DNA of 64,000 nucleotides, from positions 1 to 64,000 of the forward strand of contig JBKBNP010000018.1 in assembly GCA_046295215.1 (NCBI GenBank), written 5' to 3'. Source of the stretch: Szabonella sp046295215. Its GTDB lineage: Bacteria > Pseudomonadota > Alphaproteobacteria > Rhodobacterales > Rhodobacteraceae. The translations under genes and the position numbers were made by a program. This document shows, one piece after another, positions 32,984 through 41,759 of this stretch. The notes beneath the pieces are model-generated. The model was not told where the DNA came from. It searched no databases and saw nothing but the letters and a program-made list of their open reading frames with translations. Each line of letters begins with the position of its first letter. Within the stretch, counting starts at the first letter, position 1.

Positions 32984-34161
32984 TCCCGGTCGAGGAGGCG
33001 CTTGCAAAGGTCTTTGCCCTCGTCGCCCCGCTGCCGGTCGAGATGCTGCCCCTGCGCTCTGCCAATGGCCGGATGCTGGCCGCCCCGGTCATGGCGGTGC
33101 GCGATCAGCCCCCTTTCGACGCCTCGGCCATGGATGGCTATGCGATTGCCGACACCCCGCGCCCGGGCCTCTCGCTCCGGGTCATTGGTGCGTCGCAGGC
33201 GGGCGCGGGCTATCGCGGCTATGTCGGTCCGGGCGAGGCTGTGCGCATCTTCACCGGCGCTCCCCTGCCCGAAGGCGCCAACCGCGTCGTGATCCAGGAA
33301 GATGTGACGACGAAGGATGGCAGGATCACCCTCGGGGATCGGCTCGACGAGGCCCGGAACATTCGGCCAAGGGGACAGGATTTCCGCGCAGGCGCAGAGG
33401 TTGCGCCCCGTATCCTTCGCCCCGCCGATCTTGCGCTGCTCGCCTCGATGAATCTGGCCACCGTGCCGGTTCACCGCCGCCCGGTTGTCGCCCTGATCGC
33501 CACGGGCGACGAACTCGTGATGCCGGGCGAGATCCCCGACGCGGACCAGATCATCGCCTCCAACACCTTCGCGCTGGCCGCGATGGTGGAGGAGGCAGGC
33601 GGAATCGCCCGGATCCTGCCGATTGCACGCGATACAGAGGCCGATCTGCGCATGGTGCTGTCCCTCGCGACGGACGCCGACCTGATCGTCACCATCGGCG
33701 GGGCCTCGGTGGGCGACCATGACCTTGTGGCGCAGGTGGCCGGGGCGATGGGGATGGAGCGCGCCTTCTACAAGATCGCGATGCGCCCCGGCAAACCGCT
33801 GATGGCCGGGCGGTTGCAGGGCGTGCCGATGCTGGGCCTGCCGGGCAATCCGGTCTCGGCCATTGTCTGCGGACATCTGTTCCTGATCCCGGCGCTGCGG
33901 GTGATGCGGGGTCTGCCGGCAGAGGCCCCCGCCCGGCATCGTGCGGTGCTGGCCACCGATACCGCCCCGACAGGACCGCGCCGCCACTACATGCGGGCAA
34001 GGCTGGACCCCCAACCCGGCGCCCTGCCCCGGATCACCCCGTTCGAGCGGCAGGACAGTTCGCTGCTGGGGGTGCTGGGAGGAGCGGATGCGCTCTTGAT
34101 CCGGGTCGAGGGCGATGGGCCACAGCTTGCGGGATCCGAGGTCGAATACCACCTGATCTAG
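32980..34161 (+). CDS. moeA: Molybdopterin molybdenumtransferase
   Basis: Inserts molybdate into adenylated molybdopterin. The 393-residue protein has the expected four-domain layout, with PPFDASAMDGYAI near the N-terminus, the catalytic domain containing ATGDELV and VTIGGASVGDHDLV, and the PGKPLMAGRLQGVPMLGLPG loop. It overlaps moaC by 4 bp and ends 92 bp before lexA. The CoxL-like hydroxylase at 42-44 kb is a possible user of the cofactor. Confidence 0.97.
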   Translation: MIPVEEALAKVFALVAPLPVEMLPLRSANGRMLAAPVMAVRDQPPFDASAMDGYAIADTPRPGLSLRVIGASQAGAGYRGYVGPGEAVRIFTGAPLPEGANRVVIQEDVTTKDGRITLGDRLDEARNIRPRGQDFRAGAEVAPRILRPADLALLASMNLATVPVHRRPVVALIATGDELVMPGEIPDADQIIASNTFALAAMVEEAGGIARILPIARDTEADLRMVLSLATDADLIVTIGGASVGDHDLVAQVAGAMGMERAFYKIAMRPGKPLMAGRLQGVPMLGLPGNPVSAIVCGHLFLIPALRVMRGLPAEAPARHRAVLATDTAPTGPRRHYMRARLDPQPGALPRITPFERQDSSLLGVLGGADALLIRVEGDGPQLAGSEVEYHLI

Positions 34162-34184
34162 CCAAGGGGCTTGACACAAATCGG

Positions 34185-34210
34185 GAACAGGGGCAGAACA
34201 GTATTGGAAC
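34185..34210 (+). promoter_or_regulatory. Tandem LexA operators upstream of lexA
   Basis: Three GAAC half-sites occur at 34185, 34196 and 34207, each separated by exactly 7 bp. They form two overlapping GAAC-N7-GAAC operators with an 11-bp period on one DNA face, 43-69 bp before the lexA start. They should mediate LexA autorepression. Confidence 0.9.
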
Positions 34211-34253
34211 TGATTACCTGAATCTGGCCTTGTGGCCCTGACGGAGGATCGTC

Positions 34254-34955
34254 ATGCTGACCCGCAAGCAAATGGAACTTCTGGATTTCATCCGCACGCG
34301 CATGGCGGCGGAAGGCGTGCCGCCTTCGTTTGATGAAATGAAGGATGCGCTCGACCTCAAGTCGAAATCCGGCATTCACCGGCTTATCACGGCATTGGAG
34401 GAACGCGGCTTCATCCGCCGTCTGGCGCATCGCGCCCGGGCCATCGAGATCGTCAAGCTGCCCGAGGCGATGGACCGTCCCGGCTTTGCCCCCGGCGGAT
34501 TCACCCCGCGTGTGATCGAAGGAGACCGCGCAGCCCAGCCGAAAGGCGCGTTGGTGGTGGAGGCGGTGCATGCCATGGACCTGCCCGTCATGGGCCGGAT
34601 CGCGGCGGGTGTGCCGATCGAGGCCATTCAGGAGATTTCGCACCATGTTGCGGTGCCCGGATCCATGCTGTCGGGCAAGGGCCAGCATTACGCGCTGGAA
34701 GTGCGGGGCGATTCGATGATCGAGGCCGGAATCAACGACGGTGACATCGTGGTGATCCGCGAACAGTCCACCGCCGAGAATGGCGACATCGTCGTGGCCC
34801 TTGTCGACGATCAGGAAGCGACGCTCAAGCGGTTCAAGCGGCGGGAGAACATGATCCTGCTGGAAGCCGCAAACCCGGCCTATGAAACCCGGGTTCTGCC
34901 ATCGCACAAGGTCAAGGTGCAGGGGCGGCTCGTGGGATTGATCCGGTCCTACTGA
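34254..34955 (+). CDS. lexA: SOS repressor LexA
   Basis: Represses DNA-damage genes and self-cleaves when RecA filaments form. The 233-residue protein has a winged helix-turn-helix (about 1-65, MLTRKQMELLDFIRTRMAAE), the Ala118-Gly119 cleavage bond in RIAAGV, catalytic Ser154 (RGDSMIEAGI) and Lys192 (ATLKRFK). The linker is longer than in Escherichia coli, as is usual for alphaproteobacteria. Its promoter carries tandem GAAC-N7-GAAC sites. It is convergent with comEC. Confidence 0.97.
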   Translation: MLTRKQMELLDFIRTRMAAEGVPPSFDEMKDALDLKSKSGIHRLITALEERGFIRRLAHRARAIEIVKLPEAMDRPGFAPGGFTPRVIEGDRAAQPKGALVVEAVHAMDLPVMGRIAAGVPIEAIQEISHHVAVPGSMLSGKGQHYALEVRGDSMIEAGINDGDIVVIREQSTAENGDIVVALVDDQEATLKRFKRRENMILLEAANPAYETRVLPSHKVKVQGRLVGLIRSY

Positions 34956-34995
34956 TCCGGCAGGGCTATTGGATTCTGTCTGACGGAACCGCCGG

Positions 34996-37218
34996 CTAGG
35001 GGTGCGGGCGCGCGGGACGATCCGGCTCGCCGTCCTGCGCCACCGGTCCGGGACCGGCTGTCCCGGGGCCCGGGGGGTCTGATCCGCCCCTGCCTGCCCC
35101 TGGTCGTTGCAGGATGACGGTCTTCTGCGCCCGCCCTCCCGTCCAGAGCCGCGCGCGGTGACGTGCCGGATCGACTCTCAACTTTCCATTCCCCAGATCG
35201 GTGACAGAGACCGCCCCGGTTCTGCGCAACAGGCCCGCATCTATATGTACGCAAGGCCCCCGGCGCGCGCCCTTCGGCAGAAAACCGGCCAGAATGACCA
35301 GATCGGCGGTCGAACACGCTTCCTCGAAGGCCAGAGCCGCGCCCTTTCCCTTGATCTGCACAGCATTCCAGTCACCGAAAGCAAACCGGCGTTCCACGGA
35401 GGCGCCTTCGAACCCGGCGCGTGTTGCAGCCCGGGCCTGATCGCTGGCATCCCCGTCATTTTCAAGCCACTGCCGGACGGCAAACCCACCGCCTTTGGGG
35501 GCGGAAATGCTGCGTCCCTCGGGCGTCATCAGCCCCACGATCCCGCCATCCGAGGAAATCAGCAGCGCCGGTCGCGACGCCATGCTCCAGATCACCAGAC
35601 CTGCAAGCACCAGTGGCACCCCGGTCAGCGCCTTCGGCCCCCGCCAGAGGATGAGCCAGAGCATGCCGAGCGAGATCAGGGGCAGCACGATGCCGGAAGG
35701 CTGCGGCACTGGGCGAACGGCATGATCGAGCCCCGCCACAAGGCCCGCGACCCAGAGGATCCAGCGCGTTCCCTGTTCCATGATCCAGAGCGCCGGAGCC
35801 TCCAGCCCCAGCGGTGCCAGAACCCCCGCCAGCACCGCCGCTGGCATGACCGCCGTGCCCATGACCGGCACCGCCATCAGATTTGCCAGCAAACCATAGT
35901 TCGACACCCGGTTGAAATGCGCGGCGGCAACCGGTGCTGTCGCAAGTCCCGCGAGGAAAGAGGAAAACACCAGCGTAGAAACGGGGCGCAACCAGCCTGG
36001 CAACCGTTGGCGACCCGCATTCTCTGGCCCCGCAGACAGTTCCCGCAGCGCCGTGAACCCGGCAACCAGCGCCACAGTGGCGGCAAAGGACATCTGGAAA
36101 CCGGGTTCAAGCAGCGCCTCCGGTTGAAGCATCAGCAGGATCACCGCAGCCAGCGCCACGGACCGGAGCGACAGCGCGCGCCGGTCGAACAACACCGCGC
36201 CCAGCATGACCGCAACCATGACATAGGCCCGTTCGGTCGCGACATTTCCCCCCGACAGCGCCAGATAGACCGCCCCTGCCGCCAGTGCCACGACCGCCGC
36301 CACCTTCTTGGCGGGCAGCCGCAGGCCGATGGGGGGGATGAGTGCCAGCGCAAACCGGACCGAGCCAAAGACGATTCCCGCCAGCAATCCCATATGCAGC
36401 CCCGAGATCGCCAGCAGATGCGCAAGGTTGGACCGACGCAGATCTTCCAGCACGTCCTGCCCGATCCCGGCGCGGTCGCCGGTCAGCAGGGCTGCGGAAA
36501 AGGCTCCCGGCTCCCCTCCGATGCGCGCCTCCACCCCGGCGCGGATCTGCGCGCGCAGCCGGTTGATCCACTGCTCTTTCGGCGCGGGAGGGGACCACAG
36601 CAATGCAGGCACCCTTGTATAGCCGACCGCGCCCAAACGGTCGAAAAAGGCCATGCGCTGAAAATCGAAGGCGCCGGGTTCCACCGGGCCATCTGGCGGG
36701 GCGAGATGCGCCGTCAGGATCAGAACCTGCCCCGGTTCGGCCCGCAGATGGGACTGATCGCCATGCAGGGCAATGCGAACCCTTGCCGGGGTCCGGTCGG
36801 GAGGGCGGTCCGACAGCACCACCCGGTCCAGCGTCACGCGCATCCGGTCTGCCTGCGACCGGTCGATCATCACGATCCGCCCCTGCACCGGGCCGTAATA
36901 CCGCCCCTCCAGGATCGGCGCTGCGAGCAGATGCGCCCGCCCCCCCGCCGCCAGAAACCCGAGCGCTGCGCAAAGCGCGCCAATGGCAAACGGATGCAAC
37001 GCTTCCCATCTGCCCTGCCGGATGCCGAAACCGGTCAGCACGACCAGCGCCGCCAGACCATAGTGGAAAGACCCCGGCTCCGTCGGCAGGCTGAACCACA
37101 GCCCGATCCCCATTGCCATCAGAACCGGCACGAAGGGAAACAGCCCGCCCCGCGACGGGCCGGAGGCCGCAAGCCAGCCCGCCAGCCTTCCCTGCCCTGC
37201 CGCACCGGGGCCCTGCAC
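34996..37218 (-). CDS. comEC: ComEC/Rec2-family DNA uptake channel protein
   Basis: An inner-membrane channel for single-stranded DNA entry in natural transformation, also needed in Rhodobacter for receiving gene transfer agent DNA. The 740-residue protein has several N-terminal helices with a soluble DUF4131-type domain (about 60-190), then the competence domain with HLLAISGLHMGLLAGIVFGS and about eight further helices. The C-terminal region after about 540 is a soluble domain, but I see no HxHxDH metallo-beta-lactamase motif there. The C-terminus is Gly/Pro/Arg-rich. It is divergent from gltX across 76 bp. Confidence 0.88.
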   Translation of the reverse strand: MQGPGAAGQGRLAGWLAASGPSRGGLFPFVPVLMAMGIGLWFSLPTEPGSFHYGLAALVVLTGFGIRQGRWEALHPFAIGALCAALGFLAAGGRAHLLAAPILEGRYYGPVQGRIVMIDRSQADRMRVTLDRVVLSDRPPDRTPARVRIALHGDQSHLRAEPGQVLILTAHLAPPDGPVEPGAFDFQRMAFFDRLGAVGYTRVPALLWSPPAPKEQWINRLRAQIRAGVEARIGGEPGAFSAALLTGDRAGIGQDVLEDLRRSNLAHLLAISGLHMGLLAGIVFGSVRFALALIPPIGLRLPAKKVAAVVALAAGAVYLALSGGNVATERAYVMVAVMLGAVLFDRRALSLRSVALAAVILLMLQPEALLEPGFQMSFAATVALVAGFTALRELSAGPENAGRQRLPGWLRPVSTLVFSSFLAGLATAPVAAAHFNRVSNYGLLANLMAVPVMGTAVMPAAVLAGVLAPLGLEAPALWIMEQGTRWILWVAGLVAGLDHAVRPVPQPSGIVLPLISLGMLWLILWRGPKALTGVPLVLAGLVIWSMASRPALLISSDGGIVGLMTPEGRSISAPKGGGFAVRQWLENDGDASDQARAATRAGFEGASVERRFAFGDWNAVQIKGKGAALAFEEACSTADLVILAGFLPKGARRGPCVHIDAGLLRRTGAVSVTDLGNGKLRVDPARHRARLWTGGRAQKTVILQRPGAGRGGSDPPGPGTAGPGPVAQDGEPDRPARPHP

Positions 37219-37294
37219 CTTGTTTCCCGCCCTGCGATTGCCTAGACAAGGCCCGAGCCTACCCGAGCCATGGTTTCCGAAAGGTTAATGCCGC

Positions 37295-38701
37295 ATGTCC
37301 TCCGACCGCCCCGTCGTGACCCGAATTGCCCCTTCCCCGACGGGCTACATGCATATCGGCACGGCGCGGACTGCGCTGTTCAACTGGCTCTACGCGCGGG
37401 GTCGCGGTGGCAAGTTCCTGCTGCGGATCGAGGATACCGACCGCGAACGTTCGACCCCCGAGGCCACGGCGGCGATCCTGCGCGGGATGCGCTGGCTCGG
37501 GCTCGACTGGGACGGCGAGGCGGTCAGCCAGTTCGAGCGTCGCGACCGCCATGCCGAAGTGGCCCATGAGATGCTGGCCCGCGGCGCGGCCTATAAATGC
37601 TTTGCCACGCAGGCGGAAATCGAGGCCTTCCGGGCGGCGGCGGAGGCGGAGAAACGCTCGACGCTCTATCAGAGCCCCTGGCGCGATGCCGACCCTGCCA
37701 GCCACCCGGATGCACCCTGTGTGATCCGCATGAAGGCCCCCCGGAGCGGCGAAACGGTGATCGAGGACCGCGTGCAGGGGCGTGTCACCTTCCGCAACGA
37801 CCAGCTCGACGACATGGTTGTGTTACGTTCCGATGGCACACCGACCTATATGCTGGCCGTGGTGGTGGACGATAACGACATGGGCGTGACCCATGTGATC
37901 CGGGGTGACGATCACCTCAACAATGCCGCGCGGCAGCAAATGGTCTATGACGCGATGGGCTGGGAAATTCCGGTCTGGGCACATATCCCGCTGATCTTCG
38001 GGCCGGATGGCAAGAAATTGTCAAAGCGTCATGGCGCCACGGGCGTCGAGGAGTATCAGGCGATGGGCTATCCGGCGGCGGGGATGCGCAACTACCTCAC
38101 GCGGCTCGGCTGGGCGCATGGCAATGAGGAGTTTTTCACCTCCACGCAGGCGATGGACTGGTTCGATCTGGACGGAATCGGGCGCGCGCCGGCGCGACTT
38201 GATTTCAAGAAACTGGAAAATCTCTGTGGGCAGCATATCGCGGCAAGCGACGATGCTGCACTGCTGCATGAAATTGCGGCGTATCTGGAGGCAGCGGGCC
38301 TGCCCGCCTTGACCGATCGACAGTCGGCGCTGCTGGTCAAAGCGCTCTACTGTGTCAAGGATCGCGCGAAGATATTTCCGGAACTTATTGAAAAGGCGCA
38401 TTTCTCCTTGACAGAGCGACCCATTTCGATTGCCCCGGATGCGGCCGAATCCCTTGATGCGGTATCCCGTGGTATACTGATGGAATTGACGCCGCGCCTG
38501 CAAAGTGCTAGCTGGACCAAGGACGCTCTGGAGCCCATCCTGACCGAAACCGCCGCCGCCCATGGCCTTGGTTTCGGCAAGCTGGCCGCCCCCCTGCGTG
38601 CCGCCCTCGCCGGCCGTAAAGTGACGCCAAGCGTCTATGACATGATGCTGGTCATCGGGCAGGAAGAGACGATTGCACGTCTGAACGACGCCGCCGGATA
38701 A
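37295..38701 (+). CDS. gltX: Glutamate-tRNA ligase
   Basis: Charges tRNA-Glu (and possibly tRNA-Gln for later amidation). The 468-residue class I synthetase has the HIGH-type motif PTGYMHIGTARTALFNWLYA, RIEDTDRERS and the KMSKS-type motif GKKLSKRHGA, then a helical anticodon-binding domain. Alphaproteobacteria often have two gltX copies; this looks like the standard one. It is followed by a GC hairpin and gltA. Confidence 0.97.
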   Translation: MSSDRPVVTRIAPSPTGYMHIGTARTALFNWLYARGRGGKFLLRIEDTDRERSTPEATAAILRGMRWLGLDWDGEAVSQFERRDRHAEVAHEMLARGAAYKCFATQAEIEAFRAAAEAEKRSTLYQSPWRDADPASHPDAPCVIRMKAPRSGETVIEDRVQGRVTFRNDQLDDMVVLRSDGTPTYMLAVVVDDNDMGVTHVIRGDDHLNNAARQQMVYDAMGWEIPVWAHIPLIFGPDGKKLSKRHGATGVEEYQAMGYPAAGMRNYLTRLGWAHGNEEFFTSTQAMDWFDLDGIGRAPARLDFKKLENLCGQHIAASDDAALLHEIAAYLEAAGLPALTDRQSALLVKALYCVKDRAKIFPELIEKAHFSLTERPISIAPDAAESLDAVSRGILMELTPRLQSASWTKDALEPILTETAAAHGLGFGKLAAPLRAALAGRKVTPSVYDMMLVIGQEETIARLNDAAG

Positions 38702-38732
38702 GCGCCCGGTTCCGTTCGGACGCTCTGGAATA

Positions 38733-38748
38733 CCCCCGGTGACGGGGG
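38733..38748 (+). terminator. Hairpin between gltX and gltA
   Basis: CCCCCGgtgaCGGGGG is a perfect 6-bp stem with a 4-nt loop, 32 bp after gltX. No T-run follows, so termination would be weak or assisted. Confidence 0.4.
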
Positions 38749-38812
38749 GCCTGTGCAGAGGCCGCGCCACATTGTGCAACGCGGTCGCTTAACCGAAGAG
38801 AGGGACCGGACC

Positions 38813-40108
38813 ATGGCAGACCCGACGAAATCCGCGACGCTGACACTGGGCAACAAGCAGATCGAATTCCCGGTCTATTCACCGACGCTTGGCCCGGATG
38901 TGATCGACATCTCCAAGCTCTATGCTCAGGGCGGCGTCTTCACCTATGACCCCGGCTTTACCTCCACCGCGTCCTGCGAAAGCGCGATCACCTTCATCGA
39001 CGGCGATCTGGGTGAACTGCTGCATCGCGGCTATCCGATCGAGCAACTGGCGGAACATTCGCATTTCCTCGAACTGTGCTTCCTGCTGCTCTATGGCGAA
39101 TTGCCGAACGCCACCCAGCTTGCCGATTTCGAGGCGCGGGTGACCAATCATACGATGGTGCATGAACAGATGCACAACTTCTTCCGAGGTTTCCGCCGTG
39201 ACGCGCATCCGATGGCGACCATGGTGGGCGTGGTGGGCGCCATGTCGGCCTTCTATCACGACAGTCTTGACATCAACGACTCCTGGCAGCGCGAGGTCGC
39301 CGCGATCCGGATGATCGCGAAACTGCCGACGATTGCCGCAATGGCCTTCAAGTATTCCATCGGCCAGCCTTTCGTTTACCCCAAGAACACGCTCGATTAC
39401 GCCTCGAACTTCCTGCATATGTGCTTTGCCGTGCCCTGCGAGGAATATGTGGTGAACCCGGTCCTGTCCAAGGCGATGGACCGGATCATGATGCTGCATG
39501 CCGACCATGAACAGAATGCCTCCACCTCCACCGTGCGTCTGGCAGGGTCGTCCGGGGCCAACCCGTTCGCCTGCATCGCGGCCGGGATCGCCTGCCTCTG
39601 GGGGCCCGCACATGGCGGCGCCAATCAGGCCTGTCTGGAAATGCTGCGCGAGATCGGCACCGTCGACCGCATCCCCGAATACATCGCGCGCGCCAAGGAC
39701 AAGGACGACCCCTTCCGCCTGATGGGTTTCGGACACCGGGTCTACAAGAATTTCGACCCGCGCGCCAAGGTGATGAAGGAAAGCGCGGATGAGGTTCTGG
39801 GGCTGATGGGCATCCACAACAACCCCACGCTCCAGGTCGCCAAGGAGTTGGAGCGGATTGCGCTGGAAGATGACTACTTCATCTCGAAAAAGCTCTATCC
39901 CAATGTCGATTTCTATTCCGGCATCATCCTCGATGCGATGGGCTTTCCCACCTCGATGTTCACGCCGATCTTTGCACTGTCGCGCACGGTGGGCTGGATT
40001 TCGCAGTGGAAGGAAATGATCGCTGACAAGAACCAGCGGATCGGGCGTCCCCGCCAGCTCTATATCGGCGAGCCGCGCCGCGACTACAGGCCGGTCGAAA
40101 CCCGGTGA
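38813..40108 (+). CDS. gltA: Citrate synthase
   Basis: Condenses acetyl-CoA and oxaloacetate to citrate. The 431-residue type II enzyme shows FTYDPGFTSTASCESAITFI, catalytic His in the LHADHEQNASTSTVR and WGPAHGGANQACLEM regions, GFGHRVYKNFDPRAK and catalytic Asp in YPNVDFYSGIILDAMGFP. The start ATG 38813 (MADPTKSATL) follows GAGAGGGACC. A strong intrinsic terminator lies 10 bp after its stop. Confidence 0.98.
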   Translation: MADPTKSATLTLGNKQIEFPVYSPTLGPDVIDISKLYAQGGVFTYDPGFTSTASCESAITFIDGDLGELLHRGYPIEQLAEHSHFLELCFLLLYGELPNATQLADFEARVTNHTMVHEQMHNFFRGFRRDAHPMATMVGVVGAMSAFYHDSLDINDSWQREVAAIRMIAKLPTIAAMAFKYSIGQPFVYPKNTLDYASNFLHMCFAVPCEEYVVNPVLSKAMDRIMMLHADHEQNASTSTVRLAGSSGANPFACIAAGIACLWGPAHGGANQACLEMLREIGTVDRIPEYIARAKDKDDPFRLMGFGHRVYKNFDPRAKVMKESADEVLGLMGIHNNPTLQVAKELERIALEDDYFISKKLYPNVDFYSGIILDAMGFPTSMFTPIFALSRTVGWISQWKEMIADKNQRIGRPRQLYIGEPRRDYRPVETR

Positions 40109-40118
40109 ATAACCTGAC

Positions 40119-40145
40119 GCGGCGGCCCGACCGGGCCGCCGCTTT
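40119..40145 (+). terminator. Rho-independent terminator of gltA
   Basis: A 10-bp perfect stem GCGGCGGCCC / GGGCCGCCGC with loop GACC is followed by TTT, starting 11 bp past the gltA stop. The T-run is short but the stem is very stable. Confidence 0.75.
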
Positions 40146-40162
40146 CGATTCAGGAGGCGCAG

Positions 40163-40645
40163 ATGACCCCAGAAAACTTCGTTCGTGACCTTGCCGATGT
40201 GCCGGGGCGGGATGTTGTGCTGTCGATGTCCGGGCTCGACTACATGCGCCGCATGCTGGCGGGCGAACTGCCGCATCCGGCGATTGCCGGGCTCATGGGC
40301 TACCGGCTGGCCGAGGTGGAGGAGGGCCGCGTGGTGTTCGAGGCCATGGCCCGCCTGCCCCAGACCAATCCGATGGGGGCGGTGCATGGCGGATGGTATG
40401 GCACCTTGCTGGATTCCGCGCTCGGCTGTGCGGTGATGACCCGCGTGCCGCAAGGGCGCTGGTATACGACGCTCGAATACAAGGTGAACCTCTTGCGGGC
40501 CCTGCCACTGGAAACCCCGGTTCTGGTCACCGGTTTGACCGATCATTCCGGCCGAACCACCGCGACCGCACGCGCCGAGATGCGCGGCAAGGCGGATGGC
40601 CGGCTCTACGCCACCGGCACCACCACCTGTATCCTTCTGGATTGA
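40163..40645 (+). CDS. PaaI-type hotdog thioesterase
   Basis: A 160-residue hotdog-fold acyl-CoA thioesterase with the family signature NPMGAVHGGWYGTLLDSALG, where the HGG and the following Asp form the active site, and the C-terminal strands GRLYATGTTTCILLD. Substrate unknown; relatives act on aromatic or medium-chain acyl-CoAs. It starts 54 bp after gltA, just beyond the terminator. It is convergent with the DUF2235 gene, which ends 4 bp away. Confidence 0.9.
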   Translation: MTPENFVRDLADVPGRDVVLSMSGLDYMRRMLAGELPHPAIAGLMGYRLAEVEEGRVVFEAMARLPQTNPMGAVHGGWYGTLLDSALGCAVMTRVPQGRWYTTLEYKVNLLRALPLETPVLVTGLTDHSGRTTATARAEMRGKADGRLYATGTTTCILLD

Positions 40646-40649
40646 AAGG

Positions 40650-41759
40650 TCATTCCGGGTTTACGGGGGTGAACTGCCCCTGTTTCGGGCTGACCGCCGT
40701 GGGATGCAGCCGCTCTGACCTGTCGCGCCCGACCACCCTTCTGCGGCGAAGCAGGAACAAGGCGCCCCAGCCCTTCCATGTGCCCACCATCGGCGCCGAG
40801 GCATCGCAGGGAAACCGCATGCGCCAGTCCTGCGGCAGATGCAGACCGCAACTTTCCATCCGGTCCAGCATCCAGACCAGCGGGATATTGGACAAAAGCC
40901 GCGCGGACGTCTTCCGCCCGACCTGCCCGCCCACATCGGCATGGCCGCCGCGAAACCAGACCTGTTCGACATTGCCCTCCCACTCCGGCGGGCAATCCCA
41001 CAGCACCGGTTCGAAAGCCACGCGGTTTTCATGCAGGGCGAGCGCGTGGAACCCGTGCCGGATGCTGTCCCCAAGCTGATGGTTGTGGAATGCGTGTCGG
41101 CCCTCGGTCAGCATCCACAGGAGCGGCAGGCGGATCCCGAGCGCCTTCACCGTATCCCAGACGCCCACCATTTCGATGGGCGTCGCGCCATGGCAGAAAC
41201 GGCGGGCAAAGGCGCGGGCCGCAGGACGGTCCGGATCACGGCGATAGTGGCGGAAGGCGAGCCGCACATTGCGTTCGGTCGCGCTGTCGCGCCGCAGAAG
41301 GCCCAGCCGGTCGATCACCCCTGCCAGCGACCGCACCGCATAGGCACCGCGCGAATACCCCACGAGGAAGATCCTGTCACCGTCCCGGTAGCGGCTGGCC
41401 AGAAAGCCATAGGCGCGCAGGATCTGACGGTTGATCCCCCGCCCTTGCGCCACGGCGGCCAGATGCCGCCAATCCTCGAACTGCACGCCAGGTTCGTAAT
41501 AGACCGTCCGATGCCTTGTGCGCCCCTCTTCGGTAAGCAGCTTGAACACCAGCCCCGCATTGGTTTCCTGGCCGGGACGAAGGCTGGACAATGTGCCATC
41601 CAGAATGATGACATGATCCACCGACGCCCGCTCCCGGCCGACAACGACCGGACTTGCCGCATCCGTCACAACGACAGGCGAGGCCCGGAACAGCGAAATG
41701 AGTCGGTCGAAGAGGCGCAGCGTTACTCCTTCCGCCCGGCCTCCTGAAGCCAGGACCAA
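40650..41759 (-). CDS. DUF2235 alpha/beta-hydrolase domain protein
   Basis: A soluble alpha/beta hydrolase of up to 369 residues. The nucleophile elbow is IFLVGYSRGAYAVRSLAGVI (G-x-S-x-G). HVIILDGTLSS and GVWDTVKALGIRLP fit the DUF2235 family, which includes phospholipase effectors of type VI secretion (Tle1) as well as non-secreted members. No VgrG, PAAR or immunity gene is nearby. The N-terminus is uncertain: the frame opens with TTG 41759 inside the CoxL-like gene, while a good GGAAGGAG at the end of that gene lacks an ATG/GTG at ideal spacing. It is probably translated together with the upstream gene. Confidence 0.75.
   Translation of the reverse strand: MVLASGGRAEGVTLRLFDRLISLFRASPVVVTDAASPVVVGRERASVDHVIILDGTLSSLRPGQETNAGLVFKLLTEEGRTRHRTVYYEPGVQFEDWRHLAAVAQGRGINRQILRAYGFLASRYRDGDRIFLVGYSRGAYAVRSLAGVIDRLGLLRRDSATERNVRLAFRHYRRDPDRPAARAFARRFCHGATPIEMVGVWDTVKALGIRLPLLWMLTEGRHAFHNHQLGDSIRHGFHALALHENRVAFEPVLWDCPPEWEGNVEQVWFRGGHADVGGQVGRKTSARLLSNIPLVWMLDRMESCGLHLPQDWRMRFPCDASAPMVGTWKGWGALFLLRRRRVVGRDRSERLHPTAVSPKQGQFTPVNPE

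Noticed and set aside
38400..38500. Promoter-like TTGACA and TATACT inside gltX
   Set aside because: The two hexamers do not have promoter spacing and lie within a conserved coding region.
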